From Lactobacillus sp. ESL0680 (lineage in GTDB: Bacteria > Bacillota > Bacilli > Lactobacillales > Lactobacillaceae), in assembly GCF_029392855.1 (NCBI RefSeq), contig NZ_CP113945.1:806001-870000 (forward strand): DNA of 64,000 nt, in the 5' to 3' direction. The position numbers and the translations under genes are program-made. Shown piece by piece: positions 46,557 through 55,800 of this stretch (positions within the stretch are counted from its first letter, which is position 1; every line of letters starts with the position of its first letter). Below the pieces are notes generated by a model, which saw only the letters and a program-made list of their open reading frames with translations, was not told the DNA's origin and searched no databases.

Positions 46557-48026
46557 TTAAATCAGCCCTTTCCATTCCTCAACTAACTTTTCTGCTGAAA
46601 ATTGCTCGATTAGTTTAACATCTTCAATTGCCGCATCATTCCAAGCCGAAAATTCACTCAAAAACGGCTCAAGTTGTTGCACTAACTCAGTTGACTGCTT
46701 GATGCAATAACCGTTAACCCCTTCGTGCACCATGCCATTAGCCTGCTTGACTATCTGAGGAATACCGGCAGTAATAGCCTCTAGTTGTAAGGAAAAGCAA
46801 GTATTGTCTCCAGTATCTAAGTATAGCCGAACCTGCCGTAATAATTTTTTTCTAGCTTGATAATCGGCTAACTCCTTAAAGGTAATTCGCTTAATTGCCG
46901 CAATTCGTTCGGTAATCTTTTTAGCAGCTGCTTCATTACGCAGTTTTTGCTTGTCCAAGTTGCTAAATTCTTGGTTAAATTGCTTGATTAAGATTTTAAT
47001 TAATGCTTTTAAAAATTGACCGTGGACTAGGTCACTATCTGTAACAACAGTTACGCTCGGATATGTGACTAGCAGGTCGAGTAATTGATACAAAATCTTG
47101 GTAATTGTGTCGTAGCTACTGTGTCCAACACGCCAATAAATCAGTTGCTCGGCTAAATAATTGCTGTTGCTAAATGAAAAATCAGGGAAATACGGTGCGA
47201 TAATTCGAGTTTGCTCTTGGCTGACGGGATAATTAGCTAGGAAGTTATCTTTGACACTATCGTTAGGAAAAATGTAAGTGGCATTAACTGCGGCTGTAGA
47301 AAACTGCGTTGTGTCTTCCACCAAAAAGTAAAAACGCTGGTCCACTAATTGATCTTGTAAATTGATGCTAGTATTCCAGGCATCAGCAATGACTGGCTCG
47401 GCAGGATTAAGGTGCGGCTGGACAAATTCAGCGATTATTTCAGCTAAATTAGCATACTTTTTTTTCTTAAACCGATTTTTATGTGCTTTAGCAATTAAAA
47501 TCTCTTTATCAGTAGCTGTCATTACCAATTCGTTCTGACAGTTAAACCATTCTTTTTTAAATGGCTTTTTTTGCTCTGCGGTTGAAAAATAACTGCGACT
47601 ACTGCGAAAACCGCGAATATCATATTGGTCGCTAATTGATGATGAACCACTTATCTGCGTAACCGTGTCAACGCAACCGTTTTTGGTCAACTTGACCTGC
47701 AATGCTGGCTGATTATCACGGTAATATGTCACAATGCCGCTTTGGCTGTCGCCATAGGAAGGAACGTAAGCAGACGAAAGGTTTAAATCTGTCAAAAACA
47801 TGGGACTACCAGGAGCATCAATTCCCTGAATTTCATCAAAAATTGCACAATAATGCTGGCGAGTAATACCTGCCTGCTTAAACAGTAATTCAGAATCAGG
47901 AAATTCATCAATTAAGAGCAATTGGCAAGATAATTTTGCCTTAGTAAAATTCGAATACAAGTTTAAAATACTGTTTTCTTGGTAAAAATCATTTGTTACC
48001 CGTAAATTAGGAATTAAAGTTATCAT
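46557..48026 (-). CDS. asp1: Accessory Sec system protein Asp1
   Basis: 489 residues. Asp1 has a GT-B glycosyltransferase-like fold without known activity and forms a complex with Asp2 and Asp3 that brings the serine-rich substrate to SecA2. Signs include the ITLIPNLRVTNDFYQENSILN start, the SSSISDQYDIRGFRSSRSYF segment near 140 and the late GIPQIVKQANGMVHEGVNGYCI motif, which resembles the donor-site region of GT-B enzymes. It lies 15 bases after secY2 and abuts asp2. Confidence 0.88.
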   Translation of the reverse strand: MITLIPNLRVTNDFYQENSILNLYSNFTKAKLSCQLLLIDEFPDSELLFKQAGITRQHYCAIFDEIQGIDAPGSPMFLTDLNLSSAYVPSYGDSQSGIVTYYRDNQPALQVKLTKNGCVDTVTQISGSSSISDQYDIRGFRSSRSYFSTAEQKKPFKKEWFNCQNELVMTATDKEILIAKAHKNRFKKKKYANLAEIIAEFVQPHLNPAEPVIADAWNTSINLQDQLVDQRFYFLVEDTTQFSTAAVNATYIFPNDSVKDNFLANYPVSQEQTRIIAPYFPDFSFSNSNYLAEQLIYWRVGHSSYDTITKILYQLLDLLVTYPSVTVVTDSDLVHGQFLKALIKILIKQFNQEFSNLDKQKLRNEAAAKKITERIAAIKRITFKELADYQARKKLLRQVRLYLDTGDNTCFSLQLEAITAGIPQIVKQANGMVHEGVNGYCIKQSTELVQQLEPFLSEFSAWNDAAIEDVKLIEQFSAEKLVEEWKGLI

Positions 48027-48041
48027 TTTTCCACCTAATCA

Positions 48042-49259
48042 TTAGTTCTTGGCCCACATGTTAATGACGTACTTACGTTCATTATTGAGAGTTTGGTATT
48101 CTTGCTTAGCGGCATAGACAATCGTAATAATAATGAATGCATTACCGATAAACGGTGTCAAGTTGGCTAATTGGTGCCATTTCAGTCCCAATATCAGTGG
48201 CCATACACTAATTAAAATTAAAAACAAGCTGCTAATCCAAGTTAATCTGATAAAGTGTTGCAGTAAAAAGCTTTCCGTGTCAGCCCCAGCAACTGTTTCG
48301 TAAAAATAACAACCGGATTCTTTTAGCTCTCTTGCCTTAACACTTGGCTGCAGCGAGATAATACCAAAGATAAAGTTCAAAATTATGATTATCAGTATAT
48401 AGAACAGAATACCGCTTACTTGGTTGAGCAACGTTAGACTAAGAACGATATTTTTGAATTTTTTAATATTGCCTGATAGCATTCGCGGCAGCATAAAGAG
48501 CGTGTTGGAAAACATAAAGGGCATGGCACCACCTAGCAGTAAGCGCATCGGAAAGAATGATTCCGCAAAGTTACTGGTTAACATTGGGTTGCGTAAAGGA
48601 AGCCGTTCCTCAGCTCTAGTTAGGATTAGTCCACACGGAATTAATAGTATAACGACTGCAAAAACAATAATTAGGTTGTTGGTTGTAAATTTGTAAGTTC
48701 CGTTGCCCCAGCCATGCTTGAGAATTGTCGGCAATGACACCAACAGCTGCGGTAACATCAACATTGCCGAGCCGCCAATTCCTTTTTCTGAATTAAGGTT
48801 AGCTAAGAAGACAGCAATCATTGCTCCTGCAATTAAAACGATAGTTGTTAGTAAAAAGCTGACATTATGACCAAAAAAGCCAATGTAAATCAGCGCCGGG
48901 CGTAAATTGTAGGCATACATAATTCCCTGCAAAATTCCGAAAAATAAACTTAAAAAGTTAATTAAAATCCCGGTGTCGTGAGCAGACATGTTTCTTAACT
49001 TAGCAATATCTAGTGAAGTTATTGCCTGTAAAACAATGTTGGCAGACATATAGGGGCCAATGCCTAGCATTAATAGCGAGGGCCGATTAGTTTGCGCCCC
49101 AGTGTACATCCCGATTACCCGTAAAAGTGTGTTCCTCCTTAAATAATGTTCCGCAATTTTAGTAGACACGAATGGAATAATGATAAACTGTCCCAAACAA
49201 TAAACTGCCACCAAAAAAAGCAACCACAGAATTCGTTTTTGTAAAGTTCGCTTTTTCAT
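48042..49259 (-). CDS. secY2: Accessory preprotein translocase SecY2
   Basis: Channel of the accessory Sec system. 405 residues, about ten membrane helices, shorter than housekeeping SecY. IIPFVSTKIAEHYLRR, a GIGPYMSANIVLQAITSL segment matching the SecY plug/TM2 region, and GGSAMLMLPQ are seen. It lies between secA2 and asp1; in streptococci secY2 is the first gene of this run. Confidence 0.93.
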   Translation of the reverse strand: MKKRTLQKRILWLLFLVAVYCLGQFIIIPFVSTKIAEHYLRRNTLLRVIGMYTGAQTNRPSLLMLGIGPYMSANIVLQAITSLDIAKLRNMSAHDTGILINFLSLFFGILQGIMYAYNLRPALIYIGFFGHNVSFLLTTIVLIAGAMIAVFLANLNSEKGIGGSAMLMLPQLLVSLPTILKHGWGNGTYKFTTNNLIIVFAVVILLIPCGLILTRAEERLPLRNPMLTSNFAESFFPMRLLLGGAMPFMFSNTLFMLPRMLSGNIKKFKNIVLSLTLLNQVSGILFYILIIIILNFIFGIISLQPSVKARELKESGCYFYETVAGADTESFLLQHFIRLTWISSLFLILISVWPLILGLKWHQLANLTPFIGNAFIIITIVYAAKQEYQTLNNERKYVINMWAKN

Positions 49260-49305
49260 CGGTGCATTGCCCTCCTATTTCTATTCTTTACCCAAGTTAC
49301 TGTCA

Positions 49306-51639
49306 CTATGCAAAATAAATCTGCATCCCTTCATCAGAGCTTCCATCAGTGTCCGAACATAAGACGTTTCTCATTACCCGCTGAGCAATATCCTGCCGCA
49401 TCTTAATAAAACTGTTTAACGCATCTGTCTGATACTGATACATCGGATTACTTTGTCCTGTAGTTTTTTGTTCGGTTTCTACCCGTAAAGTCTCCAGTGT
49501 ATCTACCTGCGTAACCCAGGAATCATCAATTGCCTTTAGAATTGTCAACTTCTCATAATAATGCCAAGCTTCCTGATTTTTAAATTGCTTTTTCTTCTTA
49601 TCTAAAGCAGCAAGCATGATCTTTTTAAGCTCCTGCCGATAGCTAGATGAATGACTAATGTTAATCTGTGTCACAAATTCCGGATCAATATTCTCTAATA
49701 GATAATCCATAATAGTTGCTGTCTGCAAATTGTCTTCGACCACAAAATTATCAATTGCCTGCTCACTGTTCGTAATTACTAATTCATCAAGGTCCTGATA
49801 TTCTTCCATAACTTGTGTACGTGCATGATAAACAGCCTCTCGCTGCAGACGCATAATCTCACCATACTGCAACGTCATAAACCGCGAAGATTCATTTTGG
49901 TGGGCAACATTCTTTTGCAAATTATCAAATAAATGCTGGTACCGTAAATGTCCGGTAATTTGTTGAACGGACTGCTTTTCGTGGCGTCTAATTGCCTTAC
50001 TAATTCTGGAAGATGGAAACTTATTAACTAGTTGATCCTGCAGAGAAGTATAAAAAATCGTCGTTCCCGGTTGTCCTTGCCGACCAGCACGCCCTCTTAA
50101 TTGGTTGTCAATTCGCTTGATGCTCATTCGCTCGGTACCAATAACTAACAGACCGCCTAATTTTTTAGCTTCGTCAGACAAAACAATATCAGTCCCGCGA
50201 CCAGCCATTGATGTTGAGACAGTTACCATTCCCACTTGTCCTGCGACCGCAATCATCGCTGATTCTTGAACAACACTACGTGCGTTTAGCAAATTATGAG
50301 GTATGTGCTCACGAAACAATAAGTCAGAATATAGGTTAGATAGTTCCAAAGAACCGGTTTCGATTAATATTGGTCGTCCTTTTTCATGGTTCTGCTTTAC
50401 TAGTTTTAACGAGCTTAGTAGCTTCGCCTTATTAGTGAAAAATATCTGGTCGGGTTTATCTTCCCGAATACTTTCTTTATTAGTCGGTACCTGAACAACG
50501 GCTAGGTTATAGATACGCATTAATTCACTGCGATCAGTTGATGCCGTCCCGGTCATTCCCGCTAAACTTGTAAACATACGGAATAGGTTTTGATAGGTAA
50601 TTGTCGCAATTGCTTGCTGCTGGGGAGTGACCTCTAGTCCTTCCTTAACCTCAATTGCTTGATGAAGACCTGCCTGCAATTGCATACCGTTCATCTTGCG
50701 ACCATTATTATCATCAATCAGGACAATTTTACCGTCATCTACCAAGTAGTCTTGATCGCGTTTTAAAACATAATTAGCCTTAAGTGCTAAATATAAATAA
50801 CGATAGATGTCAGCGTATTTTTGCGCTAGGATATTAGGCACCCCATAAAACTCACTAGCTCGCTTAATCCCTGTCTTCAAAAACCAGACTTTCTTCCGGT
50901 CTTTGCTGTAGGCAAAATCGCGCTTTTCTTTTGCCGTCTTAATAAAGGTATCTGCCAACTTAGGATAATTTGATTGTCCCTTAGGCCGACCAGAAATTAC
51001 TAACGGTGTTGAGGCAAGATCTAGTAAAACCGCGTCAACTTCATCAATTAGGGCAAACTTAAAGGGCGGCATAAATTGCTTTTCGGTTGTTGACACGAGG
51101 TTATTGGTTAAATAATCAAAGCCAAAGGTGCCGCTGTCAGTGTAAACAATATCAGCTTGGTAAATTTCTTGCTTTTGCTCGTTATCAGTCGCGTCTTCAC
51201 TATTGTAGCTAACAGTTAAGCCTAGCCAGCGATATACTCGACCCATATTGGTTGCGTCACGTTTTGCCAGGTAGGAATTAGCCGTAACTAAAAAGTTCCC
51301 GGGACCTGTCAAGCCATGCAAAAACATTACCATCGTTGCGGTAAGTGTCTTGCCTTCGCCGGTTTTCATCTCGATGACATTATTGTAGTGCATTGCCACG
51401 GCACCAAAAATTTGCACCTTAAACGGCCGTAACCCCAGCACCCGTTCATCTGCAACGCAGACTAAGGCGTAAGCTTGCACTAACAGTGAATTAAGTGAAG
51501 TGCCTTGCTGGTACTGCCGCTGCAGTTTCTTTGTTTTAGCCTTAATTTCGTCATCACTTAACTCAGCAAATTGATCGCGCAATTTCATAATTTGGGTTGT
51601 CTTTTGCCAGTAGCGGTGATTTTTTAAATATGACTTCAT
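49306..51639 (-). CDS. secA2: Accessory translocase ATPase SecA2
   Basis: Motor ATPase of the accessory Sec pathway. 777 residues, shorter than SecA1 and without the C-terminal zinc-binding tail. Walker A is MKTGEGKT (about 91-98), with LIDEVDAVLLD, the preprotein-binding region and the second helicase domain (TVSTSMAGRGTDIVLS, RIDNQLRGRAGRQGQPG) all present. It starts 13 bases after the small Asp4-like gene. Confidence 0.95.
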   Translation of the reverse strand: MKSYLKNHRYWQKTTQIMKLRDQFAELSDDEIKAKTKKLQRQYQQGTSLNSLLVQAYALVCVADERVLGLRPFKVQIFGAVAMHYNNVIEMKTGEGKTLTATMVMFLHGLTGPGNFLVTANSYLAKRDATNMGRVYRWLGLTVSYNSEDATDNEQKQEIYQADIVYTDSGTFGFDYLTNNLVSTTEKQFMPPFKFALIDEVDAVLLDLASTPLVISGRPKGQSNYPKLADTFIKTAKEKRDFAYSKDRKKVWFLKTGIKRASEFYGVPNILAQKYADIYRYLYLALKANYVLKRDQDYLVDDGKIVLIDDNNGRKMNGMQLQAGLHQAIEVKEGLEVTPQQQAIATITYQNLFRMFTSLAGMTGTASTDRSELMRIYNLAVVQVPTNKESIREDKPDQIFFTNKAKLLSSLKLVKQNHEKGRPILIETGSLELSNLYSDLLFREHIPHNLLNARSVVQESAMIAVAGQVGMVTVSTSMAGRGTDIVLSDEAKKLGGLLVIGTERMSIKRIDNQLRGRAGRQGQPGTTIFYTSLQDQLVNKFPSSRISKAIRRHEKQSVQQITGHLRYQHLFDNLQKNVAHQNESSRFMTLQYGEIMRLQREAVYHARTQVMEEYQDLDELVITNSEQAIDNFVVEDNLQTATIMDYLLENIDPEFVTQINISHSSSYRQELKKIMLAALDKKKKQFKNQEAWHYYEKLTILKAIDDSWVTQVDTLETLRVETEQKTTGQSNPMYQYQTDALNSFIKMRQDIAQRVMRNVLCSDTDGSSDEGMQIYFA

Positions 51640-51652
51640 GTTTTTTCTCAGA

Positions 51653-51835
51653 TTATCTAACTAATAGTTGAATTAACGGATAAACCGCGCCAATAATAAT
51701 TCCCAGTCCTAACAGTAAACTAACCAAGATAGTTAATTTTTCTGTTTTTGTCTTGTGGTTCTTTTTAACTATTGGATATTTATTTTCTTCATTCCCAAAC
51801 TGCTTTTGAATTTTTTCATCAAGTGGACTTTTCAT
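51653..51835 (-). CDS. Small single-helix protein, SecE/Asp4-like
   Basis: 60 residues: a charged N-terminus (SPLDEKIQKQFGNEENKYPIVKKNHKTKTEK) and one C-terminal membrane helix (LTILVSLLLGLGIIIGAVYPLIQLLV). The shape and position in an accessory Sec operon fit Asp4, the SecE-like partner of SecY2 in streptococci; the identity rests on context and topology, not on clear similarity. AAGGAGG lies eight bases before ATG 51835 (TTG 51838 is less likely). No separate Asp5/SecG-like gene is seen. Confidence 0.65.
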   Translation of the reverse strand: MKSPLDEKIQKQFGNEENKYPIVKKNHKTKTEKLTILVSLLLGLGIIIGAVYPLIQLLVR

Positions 51836-51867
51836 CAAATCAGCCTCCTTGTTAATAAGATAAAGCT

Positions 51868-52656
51868 TTATTGTGTCTCAGAAACAGACTTTAGCTGGGC
51901 AACAATAGTTTTTGTTATGTCATCATGTGCCGGTTGCTTAATGAGCTGACGCAACCCCGCATTAGTCAATAGCTGTGACAATTCATTAACTAGCTGTGTT
52001 AAATCAGCAGCACTCAATACAAATTGTCCATTTTGGTCAAGCGGCAACGTGATGAACACATGATTGTAGTTTTTGTTAAAGTTCAATCGCTGCACTACAT
52101 CTGCCTTGGACTGAATGTGTAATACAAACGGCTTATTGCTGAGCTTCTTAGTTTGAATTTTAATTAAGCGAAACGCTGCATGGCAGTTTAACTGGATGTC
52201 CCATTTGCTCATTGTTTTAGTTTTGACAAGGATAACAGCGGTAAATTCAAACTTATGGTTGTTTAAATTAATCAGATCGAGTTGATAGTTCTTTGTTTCT
52301 GGTAAGACAGTGAATACGCCGCCCTTTTGCTCAAAAACATCATGCTTAAGCTGACCATTATCATCATCAAACTGGGTAACAGCTAGTGACAATGAATTAT
52401 GAGGTTCTTCAGTACTATTAATTAAAAATTGGTATCTTTGATTAGCTTCAAGTATTGGTAAATACATACTTGGAATTTCATCAAGAGCCAACTGCGCATT
52501 ACGCCAAGTTATTAATGGCTGTCCCGGCGACAAAATGGCATTTTCATAACTAATTTTATCGTCGCCAAAATTAATCTTAGCCCCGTAAGTATAGAGATAG
52601 AACAAATTTAAGGGACAAAAAAAGAGATAGACATTTCCCACAATCTTAGACCTCAT
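51868..52656 (-). CDS. asp3: Accessory Sec system protein Asp3
   Basis: 262 residues, first gene of the accessory Sec operon. Asp3 is a carbohydrate-binding-module-like protein that bridges Asp1 and Asp2. The stretch YGAKINFGDDKISYENAIL, then PGQPLITWRNAQ and YLPILEANQRYQFLIN, followed by beta-rich sequence, matches the Asp3 pattern. The region after about residue 150 is longer than in S. gordonii Asp3. The start is uncertain because no clear ribosome binding site precedes ATG 52656. A TTATAAT element upstream (around 52713-52720) suggests its own promoter. Confidence 0.78.
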   Translation of the reverse strand: MRSKIVGNVYLFFCPLNLFYLYTYGAKINFGDDKISYENAILSPGQPLITWRNAQLALDEIPSMYLPILEANQRYQFLINSTEEPHNSLSLAVTQFDDDNGQLKHDVFEQKGGVFTVLPETKNYQLDLINLNNHKFEFTAVILVKTKTMSKWDIQLNCHAAFRLIKIQTKKLSNKPFVLHIQSKADVVQRLNFNKNYNHVFITLPLDQNGQFVLSAADLTQLVNELSQLLTNAGLRQLIKQPAHDDITKTIVAQLKSVSETQ

Positions 52657-52757
52657 AATTATTAAATAAACTAATGAACGATAACTATAATATTCATTGA
52701 TATACTAAGATTATTATAACATAAACCGCCTACATTTATTATAAAATCTGAATATAT

Positions 52758-52805
52758 AAAAACACCCAATGTCTATCTTAAATTCGATAAATATTGGGAT
52801 GTTTT
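52758..52805 (-). terminator. Terminator after the serine-rich protein gene
   Basis: AAAACACCCAAT near 52758-52770 pairs with ATTGGGATGTTTT (52793-52805) with one bulge; the - strand continues into TTTTATATATT. It separates the adhesin gene from the asp3-asp2 operon. Confidence 0.65.
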
Positions 52806-52829
52806 AACTAATATTCTTAATGATTAGAA

Positions 52830-55800
52830 TTAAATATTACCTGCGGCAACATAGATACCATTACCAATGTAGACGAAGTCTCTGCCTCTAATTCGTTTGA
52901 TAGTGTATACCTTGACTAACTTGCCTTTCTTCATTACCTTTCTGTTCATTCTGTGCCCTTTCTTATTGTAGTAGAAGGCATTGTGAACTAAGCGTCTCTT
53001 AATTCCGGCAATATTACCTGCAGCAACGTATCTACCTTTACCGATGCTGTAGAATTTCCGACCTTTAATTACTTTAACGCCGTAAATTCTGATGGTCTTT
53101 CTTCTTCTTAAGACCTTCTTACCAACACGCTTGCCCTTCTTGTTGTAGATGTAAGCATTGTGGATAAGAAGCTTATCTTCAGGAGCGTAGCTGTTACTAC
53201 CGCTGTTTGAAGCTGAATTGCTTGCGGAATTAGATGCCGAAGTGCTGGTTGAACCAGGATTTGAAGTCGAGGTTGAGTTGCTCGATTGCGACATAGTCGT
53301 ACTGGTTGAAGTAGATACACTTGCACTAGTAGAACCAGACAGACTAACTGAAGTTGATGAAAGACTAGCTAAACTGTCACTAGTTGATAGTGAAGCAGAT
53401 TGGCTAACTGATTGACTGATGACAGCTAAACTACTTGAAGCAGAAGCACTTACTGAACTTAAACTGCTTGATGCTGACGTGGATGCACTAGATAGGCTTT
53501 CAGAAGCACTCTTTTCAATTAGACTTACACTATTTGAAAGTGACTCTGAAGTACTACCTGATGCCTGTTCACTATTCTCGACACTAGTTGAAGTTGCTGC
53601 GCTCTCACTAGCTAAACTTGCACTTAATGAAGCACTTAATGAACTTAAACTTGTTGAAACTGATGCTGAAGCACTAACTAAGGCAGAAGATGCTGCACTT
53701 TCAGCGGTACTTTCACTATTTGAAACTAATTCAGAAGTGCTGGTTGAAGCATTTTCACTATTTTCAACACTAGTTGAAGTTGAAGCACTTGCACTAGCTA
53801 AACTCTCGCTAAGTGATTCACTTGCTGCACTTGCACTAAGTGAAGCTTCAGCTGATTCGCTGACCAATGTAGAAGTTGCTTCACTTTCAGCGGTACTTAA
53901 ACTAGCTGAGATTACTTTTGAAGTACTTGTTGATGTGCTTTCGCTATCAGCAACGCTACTTGAAGTTGAGTTGCTTGCATCAATTAAGCTTTGACTATGT
54001 GAAGCACTTACTTCGGCTAAACTGCTTGAAGCTGATGATGATGCATTAGCTAAACTTTCAGCAAGGCTACTTGAAGCGGTACTTAAACTAGCTGAAAGTT
54101 CTTCTGAAGTACTGGTTGATGCGTTTTCGCTATCGGCAATGCTGGTTGAGATTGAGTTACTTGCATCAATTAAGCTTTGACTAAGCGATTCACTTACTTC
54201 GGCTAAACTACTTGAAGCTGATGATGATGCATTAGCTAAACTTTCAGCAAGGCTACTTGAAGCGGTACTTAAACTAGTTGAAAGTTCTTCTGAAGTACTA
54301 TGTGATACATTTTGGCTATCAGCAATGCTAGTTGAGATTGAGTTACTTGCATCAGTTAAACTTTGACTAGTTGATGAACTAGCTGAAGCTAAACTATCTG
54401 ATATAGATGTACTTGCACTAACTGAGTTAGTTTGACTAGTTGCAAGCGAAGAAGCTGCACTTTCTGAAGTTGATGATAATGCTGACAATTGCTCTGATGT
54501 GTAGCTAGAGTTAGCATCAGAAAGTGAAGAACTTTCATTAATAGAAGTACTTTCACTAGCAGCAACACTACTTTCGAGTGCAGTTGATGCAGAAGTAGAC
54601 GCACTATCTAGGCTTTCAGAAATACTACTTGAAACTGAATTTGCACTATTTGAAAGTGACTCTGAAGTAATGCTTGATGCATGTTCACTATTAACAATGC
54701 TAGTTGAAGCTGATGCTGATGCATCAATTAAGCTTTGACTATGTGATGCACTTACTTCAGCTAAACTACTTGATGCTGCTGATGATGCACTAGCTAAACT
54801 AGAAGAGATGCTGTTTTCAACTGAATTTACACTAATTGACAGTGACTCTGAAGTAATGTTTGATACACTTTCGCTGTCAGCAATGCTAGTTGAAGTAGAT
54901 TCACTTGCACTAGCTAAATTATCGCTAAGTGATGCACTTACTTCGGCTAAACTACTTGATGCTGCTGATGATGCACTAGCTAAACTAGAAGCAAGGCTAC
55001 TTTCAGCTGAACTTGCACTATTAACAAGTGAGGCAGCCGTACTGATTGACGCACTTATATTGTCAGCAATGCTGGTTGAAGTAGATGCACTTACTGAAGT
55101 ACTCTCACTAGCTAAGCTTGCACTAGTAGATGCACTTGCTGAAGATAGGCTGACCGAAGCTGAAGCTGATTCAGCTGCCAAACTAGAAGCAGCTTCACTA
55201 GCACTAGTCAAAAGTGACATTGCCGTACTGATTGATTCACTTACACTATTAACAATGCTATTTGAAATTATTTGACTAGCTGACTCACTTATACTTGCTA
55301 AATGTTGACTAGTAGATACACTTGCTGACTCTAAGCTTGCTGAAAGTTCTTCTGAAGCACTGATTAAACCAGAAGCAACTTTGCTTGCAGCTGTACTTGC
55401 ACTTTCTGAAAGTGACACTGAAGTGCTGGTTGAAGTACTTACACTCTCGCTAAGGCTTGATGAAGCTGATTCACTAATTGAAGTACTTACACTAGATAAA
55501 CTTTGACTGAGTTCTTCACTTGCAGAAGCTAAACTAGCTGAAGTTGAAGTAGATGCACTAGACAAACTGGTAGAAATACTATTTGCAACCAAGCTTGCAC
55601 TTTCTGCAACTGACTGAACAATACTTGCTAACTGGCTTTCACTACCTGATACACTTTGTGATTCAGATACTGAAGTTGACATGAACTTACTAATCGAAGT
55701 TGAAATTGATGTGCTAGCATAGCTTAAACTTTGCTCAGCAGATAAGCTGTAACTTGCTTGAGCACTGTATACTTCCTGTAATGAAGTTGAAGCACTTGTT

